Source: Marinobacter salarius
GTDB taxonomy: Bacteria; Pseudomonadota; Gammaproteobacteria; Pseudomonadales; Oleiphilaceae
Direction of reading: 5' to 3'
Assembly (NCBI RefSeq): GCF_032922745.1
Contig: NZ_CP136693.1
Span: 2,294,001-2,358,000, forward strand
Length of the DNA stretch: 64,000 nucleotides
Shown here: positions 58,390-64,000 of the stretch, piece after piece
Layout: every line of letters begins with the position of its first letter
Position numbering within the stretch: position 1 is the stretch's first letter
Made by a program: the position numbers and the translations under genes
Notes under the pieces: model-generated
The model's database searches: none
What the model saw: only the letters and a program-made list of their open reading frames with translations
What the model was told of the DNA's origin: nothing

Positions 58390-60186
58390 ATGAGTAAGAG
58401 AAAAATTCACATCACCGACGTCATCCTGCGGGATGCCCATCAGTCCCTGATCGCCACGCGTATGCGCACTGAGGATATGCTGCCGGCCTGTGAATGGCTG
58501 GATCAGGCCGGTTACTGGTCACTGGAATGCTGGGGCGGCGCCACGTTCGATGCCTGTGTGCGGTTTCTTAAGGAAGACCCATGGGAGCGCCTGCGAACCC
58601 TGCGCAAGGCTCTGCCCAACACCCGCCTGCAAATGTTGTTGCGTGGCCAGAATCTGCTCGGGTACCGCCATTACGGCGACGATGTAGTGGAAGCGTTTGT
58701 TGAAAAGGCCGCAGAAAACGGCATCGACGTGTTCCGTATTTTTGATGCGCTGAACGACGTGCGCAATCTGGAGGCCAGCATTAAAGCTGTGAAGAAGGCC
58801 GGCAAGCATGCCCAGGGTACACTGTGCTATACGGTCAGCCCGGTGCACGATGTGAAAACCTTCCTGGCTCAGGCCGAGACCATGGCAGATATGGGCGCTG
58901 ACAGTATCGCTATCAAGGATATGGCGGGCCTGCTAACGCCAGCGGTGACCGCCGAGCTGGTCAGCGGACTGAAGAAGAACCTCAAACTGCCGGTGTTCCT
59001 GCACTCCCATGCCACCTCCGGCATGGCACCCATGTGCCAATGGGCAGCATTGGAGGCCGGCGTGGATCATATCGATACCGCGCTGTCGGCGTTTGCGGGC
59101 GGTACCAGTCATCCTCCGACCGAATCGTTGGTGGCGGCGTTGCACGATGCGGGCTGTGAAACCGGCCTTAACCTTGAGTTGTTGGACAAGGCTACCCAAC
59201 ACTTCCGTGAGGTTCGCAAGAAATACCATCAGTTCGAGAGTGACTACAATGGCGTAGATACTTCCGTACTCCTGTCGCAGGTTCCCGGTGGCATGATGTC
59301 CAATCTGGCCAACCAGCTGAAGGAACAGGGCGCCCTCGACCGGATTCAGGAAGTATTCGAGGAAATTCCCCGAGTACGTAAAGACCTGGGATACCCTCCG
59401 CTGGTGACGCCCACCTCACAGATCGTCGGCACCCAGGCGGTGATCAATGTGCTGGGCGGCAAGCGCTATGACACCATCACCAATGAGGTGAAGAAATACA
59501 TGCAGGGCTGGTATGGCAAGGCGCCTGCAGAGGTGGACGCACAGCTGCAACGCCGCGCAGTGGGCGAGGAAGAGTTAATTGAAGAGCGCCCGGCCAACCT
59601 GATTCCCAGGGAGTTTTCCGAACTGCGCAAAGAGCTGGGTGATCTCGCCAAGAGCGAGGAAGACGTACTGACCTACGCCATGTTCCCGGACCAGGCTCGA
59701 ACGTACCTGGAGCAACGCCGCGACGGCACCCTGCAGCCGGAAGCCCTGGAGCCCATCGCCAACGGTAAGACCGGGGGCAGTGTGTCCACTGAGTTCCGGA
59801 TCACGGTGCACGGTGAAAGCTACGATATCCATGTGACCGGCGCCAACCCGGTGAGCGAGACCGAACGCCGGTTCTATATGACGGTGGACGGCGTGCCCGA
59901 GGAAATTCAGTTGGAATCCCAGGGCGAAGCCTCTGAAAATACCCGCAAGGGCGGTCGTGCCAGAGCCACCGGAGAAGGCCAGGTGACCACCACCATGCCG
60001 GGCAACATCGTTGATGTGCTGGTGAGCGAGGGTGACGAGGTATCTGCCGGTGACGCGGTGCTGATCATCGAAGCCATGAAAATGGAAACCGAGGTTAAAG
60101 CCACCAAGTCTGGTATCGTCAAGGCGGTGAATATCTCGAAAGGCGACCGGGTGGCGCCTGGTGAGAGCCTGATCGAAATCGAATAA
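58390..60186 (+). CDS. pycB: Pyruvate carboxylase subunit B / oxaloacetate decarboxylase alpha
   Basis: A 598-residue protein with an N-terminal carboxyltransferase TIM barrel (DVILRDAHQSLIATRMRTED; CSHATSGMAPMC-like metal ligands in VFLHSHATSGM). A helical middle and C-terminal biotinyl domain with IIEAMKMETEV (Lys in AMKM, near residue 562) follow. The pairing with PycA and absence of membrane subunits OadB/OadG suggest pyruvate carboxylation to oxaloacetate. The same domain set also serves sodium-pump decarboxylases. ATG 58390 has GGAGAG upstream. Confidence 0.9.
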   Translation: MSKRKIHITDVILRDAHQSLIATRMRTEDMLPACEWLDQAGYWSLECWGGATFDACVRFLKEDPWERLRTLRKALPNTRLQMLLRGQNLLGYRHYGDDVVEAFVEKAAENGIDVFRIFDALNDVRNLEASIKAVKKAGKHAQGTLCYTVSPVHDVKTFLAQAETMADMGADSIAIKDMAGLLTPAVTAELVSGLKKNLKLPVFLHSHATSGMAPMCQWAALEAGVDHIDTALSAFAGGTSHPPTESLVAALHDAGCETGLNLELLDKATQHFREVRKKYHQFESDYNGVDTSVLLSQVPGGMMSNLANQLKEQGALDRIQEVFEEIPRVRKDLGYPPLVTPTSQIVGTQAVINVLGGKRYDTITNEVKKYMQGWYGKAPAEVDAQLQRRAVGEEELIEERPANLIPREFSELRKELGDLAKSEEDVLTYAMFPDQARTYLEQRRDGTLQPEALEPIANGKTGGSVSTEFRITVHGESYDIHVTGANPVSETERRFYMTVDGVPEEIQLESQGEASENTRKGGRARATGEGQVTTTMPGNIVDVLVSEGDEVSAGDAVLIIEAMKMETEVKATKSGIVKAVNISKGDRVAPGESLIEIE

Positions 60187-60189
60187 CCA

Positions 60190-60215
60190 AATCCCCCGGG
60201 ACAATCGTCCCGGGC
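60190..60215 (+). terminator. Hairpin after pycB
   Basis: CCCGGGAC/GTCCCGGG closes over AATC, without a long T run. It lies at the junction with the nhaD relic. Confidence 0.6.
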
Positions 60216-60831
60216 ATACCGCGCCGCGGGCGCCAATGGCGAAGTCGAAGAGGCCATACGGCACAACTTCCTGGAATACGCGGAGCTGTTCTTTTTCCTC
60301 CTGGTGGCGATGACCTACATCAACGCCATGCTGGAACGGGGGTCTTCGACCAGTTGCGGATATGGCTGCTTGGCAAGGGGTTTGGCTACCGGCGTCTGTT
60401 CTGGATCACAGGAATCCTGGCATTTGGTCATCTGCGCTCTGTTCTTGCTGACTATCGCCACCGCCATCAGTTTTCACCAGTTCCTGCACATTCCCCCGGT
60501 GTTCGGCATGATGACGGCCACGCTTTACGGTGACCTTGGGCCGACCGCCGCCAACATCATGGTTGGCGTGATCTCAGCGCTGGTGGACAACATTCCGGTG
60601 ATGTTTGCGGTGCTGACGATGAATCCGGCCATGCCGGATTATCAGTGGTTGCTGGTTACGCTAACGGCCGGGGTTGGTGGCAGCCTCTTGTCCATAGGCT
60701 CTGCGGCGGGCGTCGCACTGATGGGGCAGGCCAGGGGGCAGTACACGTTCCTCAGTCACCTGAAATGGACACCGGCGATTGCGCTGGGTTACGGGGCCAG
60801 TATCTGGGTGCACTTCCTGGTCAATGGCTGA
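60211..60831 (+). pseudogene. nhaD: Broken NhaD-type Na+/H+ antiporter
   Basis: Pieces of an NhaD-like antiporter in order: ANGEVEEAIRHNFLEYAELF and FFLLVAMTYINAMLERG, then a one-base deletion (near 60343). After that the old frame continues as VFDQLRIWLLGKGFGYRRLF and WITGILAF. Next come FLLTIATAISFHQFLHIPPV, and after another gap TAANIMVGVISALVDNIPVM, then LTAGVGGSLLSIGSAAGVAL. The N-terminus and long internal segments, including the SPVADNLTTALL-type helix, are missing. At least one frameshift and two deletions. It ends inside the amidase gene by 11 bases. No functional antiporter can be made. Confidence 0.85.
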
Positions 60832-62302
60832 GGTCTGGCGGCTGCTGGAAGCCGGCAAGTCCGCTGGCTTCCAGCAGCTCTGCGAACCGGATCGTCGTCA
60901 GGTCCATCCCTGGCGCACCGATGACCTGCACATTGAACGGCAACCCATCCGCTGTTCTTCCGATAGGTACGGAGGTAGCGGGCAGCCCGAGCAAGGTAGC
61001 CAGGGCAATCCAGCAGAACTGGTCCATATACGCCCTGGGCTGACCTGCAACGGTGATCTGCCGCTTGAACACTGGATTGCTGTGATCGTGGCGAATGGCC
61101 GTGGTTGGGGTGATCGGCGTTAACAGCACATCGAATTCGTCAAACAGAGTGGTGATTTCGGCCCGCATCTTTTCCCGCATTTCGCTCCAGGCCATCCATT
61201 GGTGTACCGGCTGATTCACGCCGCGGCCGTATTCCCCGATAAAGGCCGTAACAGGGCCAAACAGGTGAAGCCAGCGTTCAAGCCGTGAGATCCACATCAT
61301 TTGCCGGCGTTGGGCCGGTTTCATGGACGTGCTGAGAAGGCTGCCCAGCAAGTTGAAATAGGCAGGCAGGATGTGTTCCAGGTTGAGCAGTTGATGCCGG
61401 GCTTCGGCAACCAGTGTTCCCTTGCTTTCAAGTGCCCGCCCGAGTTTTTGGTAGCCGTTCAGTAATTCGTCGTCGATAGGGCACAGCGGGTCTTTCAGCC
61501 AAAGGCCCACCCGGGCCTGTTCCAGGGAATGGATAGTGGCGGGTGTCATGGCCAATTGCCAGCTGTTGCGTTCCCGTTCAGCGGGACCGGCCATCACGCT
61601 CAACAGCAGTTCCAGATCCTTTGCCGAGCGCGCCAATGGCCCGCCTTCGGCCAGGTCCGGCCGTGACTCTGTGCCCGGTGGCCCTGGAATGTGACCACGG
61701 AAGGAGACCAGGGCACGGGAAGGCTTGTGCCCGAAAACGCCGCAGAAATGCGCTGGTGTGCGGATGGAGCCCGCGAGATCACTGCCCACTTCCAACGGTG
61801 TCATGCCTGCCGCGAGCGCTGCGGCAGCGCCCCCGGACGAGCCTCCGGGGGTATGGGCCAGGTTGTGGGGATTGTTGGTGACACCGAAGAGCTTGTTGTA
61901 ACTCTGGAGGTCGGTGGCGTAAATGGGGACGTTGGTCTTCCCCAGGATGATCGCACCGGCGTCTTCCAGGCGCTGGACCACATCGGCGTGTTTCGTCGGG
62001 ATGTAGTCTTTCAGCGCGGGTGCACCGGCGGTACAGGCCATGCCGGCAACCTCCCAGGTATCCTTCAGGGTCAGTGGCAGGCCGTGAAGTGGTCCAACGG
62101 AATCGCCACGCGCCAGAGCTTCGTCAGCCTCCCTTGCTTTCCCGAGAGCGTTTGTTTCGTCCAGTGTCACAACCGCATTTATATCGCCATTACACTGTCG
62201 AATCCGGTCCGCGAACGCTTGAGTGACATCAACACTGGTTAGCTTCCCGTTTTTGAGGTCGCTAACAAGTTCTGCAGCTGGTCGATAGTACATTGGGTTC
62301 AT
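60821..62302 (-). CDS. Amidase-signature family hydrolase
   Basis: A 493-residue enzyme with the Ser-cisSer-Lys triad: Lys in LPLTLKDTWEV near 80, cis-Ser in HTPGGSSGGAAAALAAGM and nucleophile Ser in GSDLAGSIRTPAHFCG. It hydrolyses an amide, possibly of amino-acid amides, aryl amides or similar. GatA of the tRNA amidotransferase has the same fold, but no gatB or gatC is near and the C-terminal half differs. The gene overlaps the nhaD relic tail. Substrate unknown. Confidence 0.88.
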   Translation of the reverse strand: MNPMYYRPAAELVSDLKNGKLTSVDVTQAFADRIRQCNGDINAVVTLDETNALGKAREADEALARGDSVGPLHGLPLTLKDTWEVAGMACTAGAPALKDYIPTKHADVVQRLEDAGAIILGKTNVPIYATDLQSYNKLFGVTNNPHNLAHTPGGSSGGAAAALAAGMTPLEVGSDLAGSIRTPAHFCGVFGHKPSRALVSFRGHIPGPPGTESRPDLAEGGPLARSAKDLELLLSVMAGPAERERNSWQLAMTPATIHSLEQARVGLWLKDPLCPIDDELLNGYQKLGRALESKGTLVAEARHQLLNLEHILPAYFNLLGSLLSTSMKPAQRRQMMWISRLERWLHLFGPVTAFIGEYGRGVNQPVHQWMAWSEMREKMRAEITTLFDEFDVLLTPITPTTAIRHDHSNPVFKRQITVAGQPRAYMDQFCWIALATLLGLPATSVPIGRTADGLPFNVQVIGAPGMDLTTIRFAELLEASGLAGFQQPPDLSH

Positions 62303-62332
62303 GGAATCCTCGGTGTTGTTGGCTGAACAGGT

Positions 62333-63340
62333 TCAGGTCAGTTCGCTACGCCAGTGTTTGACCTTGACTTGGCTTTTGACCGCATCCAGTACTTCAACAA
62401 TCAGGTTGATCAGGGCCTCGTTGTGTTCGCCGTTTTCGTCTTCGTTATCGGGCGATGGCAGGAATACATTCACGATGTCTTCGATGAACGCGTGATTGGA
62501 CGCGGAGGCGAGGTCTTCAAGAATCTGGTGAATCACGTTGGCGACGATGTCCCCCACGGCTTCTTCCAGGGTTTCCTGGATGGTGGGCCCGACAACGGGC
62601 AGGTATTTCAGCCTCGATAACTCAAGGTTCTGTTTGAGTGCGTTGTCGACGCGGGTTTCCAGGTAGCTTCGCAGGGCGCCGCGATTGGGGATGTACCCTT
62701 CACGGGCTGCGTCTGCAACTCGTTGTGATACCCAGTCTGACAGCATTTCCCGCCTCGGGTAGAGGATGTCGTTCTGAATGCGCTCGAACAAGGGTGAGCC
62801 CTTGCGAATCTCGTCTTGAGCACCGGTGAGCACTTTGATGACAATGCGGTCGGAGAGCTCTTCCATGAAGGCTTCGTAGTAAAAGTTGAAGAACTGGAAG
62901 GCTCGGGTCTGGGTGACGTCAATCACCTTGTACTGGTGCAGTCGGTAGATGATGGAGATAACCCGCAGTATCCGCAGGAAGCGGAAGCTGCCAACGGGGA
63001 TGCAGCCGATGATGTCGTACCAGTGGATGAACGGATAGAAGTACCAGCGGTCGTAGACTTTGGCCTTGATGGCGTAGCCCCAGCGCACGACGAACTCGGT
63101 CAGGAAGATGCTGACGAAGATGAGGTCGTAGAACAGGAAGTTTTCGTGGATGGGGTGGTAGAGCTCTTTGACAAGCGGTGCGTGTTCAGCGAGCAGGTTC
63201 TGGACGCCGGTGAGGTTGTAGATGGAGTCGAAGATGATGAAGGCCAGGTTGATAATGAGCAGGCCGAGCATCAGGAAGTCTATGATGAACCAGATGAGTT
63301 GGTGGCTGGTTTTCAGGTTTTCTCGATTTATTTTCAGCAT
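62333..63340 (-). CDS. Voltage-sensor-like membrane protein without a pore
   Basis: A 335-residue protein. S1 about 18-40, S2 about 66-88 with Glu82 and Arg86, S3 about 100-115 with Asp109, and an S4-like helix with Arg at 120, 123, 126 and 133. This is the charge pattern of a voltage-sensor domain. No pore helix or selectivity filter follows; the remaining 200 residues are soluble and helical. Similar proteins are annotated as ion transporters in marine gammaproteobacteria. A voltage-sensing regulator or proton path is possible. Function unknown. Confidence 0.75.
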   Translation of the reverse strand: MLKINRENLKTSHQLIWFIIDFLMLGLLIINLAFIIFDSIYNLTGVQNLLAEHAPLVKELYHPIHENFLFYDLIFVSIFLTEFVVRWGYAIKAKVYDRWYFYPFIHWYDIIGCIPVGSFRFLRILRVISIIYRLHQYKVIDVTQTRAFQFFNFYYEAFMEELSDRIVIKVLTGAQDEIRKGSPLFERIQNDILYPRREMLSDWVSQRVADAAREGYIPNRGALRSYLETRVDNALKQNLELSRLKYLPVVGPTIQETLEEAVGDIVANVIHQILEDLASASNHAFIEDIVNVFLPSPDNEDENGEHNEALINLIVEVLDAVKSQVKVKHWRSELT

Positions 63341-63569
63341 TCAGTGATCCGGGACTACCTGATTTTTCGACGCTTTCACACAGGTTAGCTTATTTCAGCT
63401 CTGCCGGCGACGATGGAGCGAGGGCATCGGGCATCCACGCCATTGGCATAGAGCGCATTACAGGCAGGCAAGATGGTCAATTGGCATGGATTAAACGGAC
63501 CGCTACCCGGTACACTCATATACGGTTAATGCGCCTTTTCACCCACTTTCACTGAAGTAACGCTGCTTG

Positions 63570-64000
63570 ATGTGTTCCCACATTAGACTCCTGTTTCTCC
63601 GCACTGTCGGGATGGTCTGCCTGGTGATATTGGCAACGCCGGGATTGGTCTGGGCGCAACAGGTGGAGGTGAATGTGGAGGGCGACTATCCACAGCTTCA
63701 GGATAATGCGGAAGCCTTTCTGGGTGAGGTTGAGGGGCGCAGCGCTGGAAGCCTGAGGCGATACGCCAGCACCGCCGAAGCGCAAGTGGAAGAGGCACTC
63801 CGTGCGCTGGGCTACTATAGCCCGATGATTCAGTGGGAGGTGGTTGAGCAGCCCGGCGATGGCGAAACACCCGCTCGCCTGGTATTGACCGTGCAGCCCG
63901 GTGAACCCATTCGCGTTCGTTCCCGACAGGTGTCCATTGAAGGCCCAGCCAGTCGGGATCCCGATTTCGTGGGAACCCTGCCGGAAAAACCAGCAGAGGG
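63570..64000 (+). CDS. tamA: TamA-like outer-membrane assembly protein, 5' part
   Basis: The frame is open from ATG 63570 to the right edge (143 codons). Signal peptide (GMVCLVILATPGLVWAQQ) and a POTRA-like start (VEVNVEGDYPQLQDNAEAFL; AQVEEALRALGYYSPMIQWE) follow. TamA, an Omp85 protein, works with TamB in outer-membrane protein and phospholipid transport. The barrel lies beyond the window. Confidence 0.85.
   Translation, partial: MCSHIRLLFLRTVGMVCLVILATPGLVWAQQVEVNVEGDYPQLQDNAEAFLGEVEGRSAGSLRRYASTAEAQVEEALRALGYYSPMIQWEVVEQPGDGETPARLVLTVQPGEPIRVRSRQVSIEGPASRDPDFVGTLPEKPAE

Noticed and set aside
60821..62302. Amidase as GatA of the tRNA amidotransferase
   Set aside because: There is no gatB/gatC nearby and the C-terminal half does not read like GatA.

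Overview
The window looks like a chromosomal segment of a motile, Gram-negative marine gammaproteobacterium. Marinobacter or a close relative is my best guess. The reasons are an MvaT-type nucleoid protein, two flagellins with FlaG/FliD/FliS, a GspN-GspC-GspD operon, a two-subunit pyruvate carboxylase, a broken NhaD-type Na+/H+ antiporter and moderately high GC content. The genus is inferred from gene content, not from an rRNA gene; none is present.

Layout: (1) 1-8.1 kb is the tail of a surface-polysaccharide region (WbpM/CapD-like dehydratase, TviB/WbpA-like dehydrogenase). It also holds a MazF-type toxin-antitoxin pair, an APS kinase, an SLC13 anion permease and a beta-CASP metallo-hydrolase. 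(2) 8.3-21.1 kb holds MvaT, a response regulator/diguanylate cyclase operon, a secreted protein, exonuclease I, a SWIM-SNF2 helicase, a TPR/Rossmann protein, a VapC-type toxin-antitoxin pair and a pRiA4b ORF-3-like protein. (3) 21.4-28.6 kb is the filament locus: two divergent flagellins, flaG, fliD and fliS, with good sigma-28-like promoters. (4) 28.6-38.5 kb is housekeeping: a solute-binding protein, argG, a relic AraC gene, a REC-degenerate GGDEF protein, yajQ, ampG, an alkyltransferase-like gene, a short-chain reductase, fxsA and groESL with a sigma-32-like promoter. (5) 38.6-42.2 kb is gspN-gspC-gspD. (6) 42.2-49.7 kb holds an M48 peptidase/lemA pair, an EAL phosphodiesterase, sodB, purK and purE. 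(7) 49.8-64 kb holds two envelope proteins, a Val-Asp-Val tRNA cluster, an HMW-FabG/thiolase pair, initiator tRNA-Met, a CBS protein, pyruvate carboxylase, an nhaD relic, an amidase, a voltage-sensor-like membrane protein and the start of tamA.

The most unusual signal is not a gene. At least four intergenic palindromes fall into two families. Within each family the central core is conserved between copies, but the long flanking arms differ completely between copies while remaining self-complementary. The copies lie at 30681-30787 and 49002-49105 (family A) and at 18787-18879 and 34668-34751 (family B). Other dispersed elements are GGGGTCAGACCCC palindromes, a hairpin around GTAATCCGAC, and a CCCCTCTCCCGCGAGGGG hairpin. 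Several sit next to one another in short repeat stacks.

Cyclic-di-GMP signalling is well represented: one apparently active GGEEF cyclase, one EAL protein with a degenerate GGDEF, one REC protein with a degenerate GGDEF, and the c-di-GMP-binding-family YajQ. I see no prophage, complete insertion sequence or CRISPR array.
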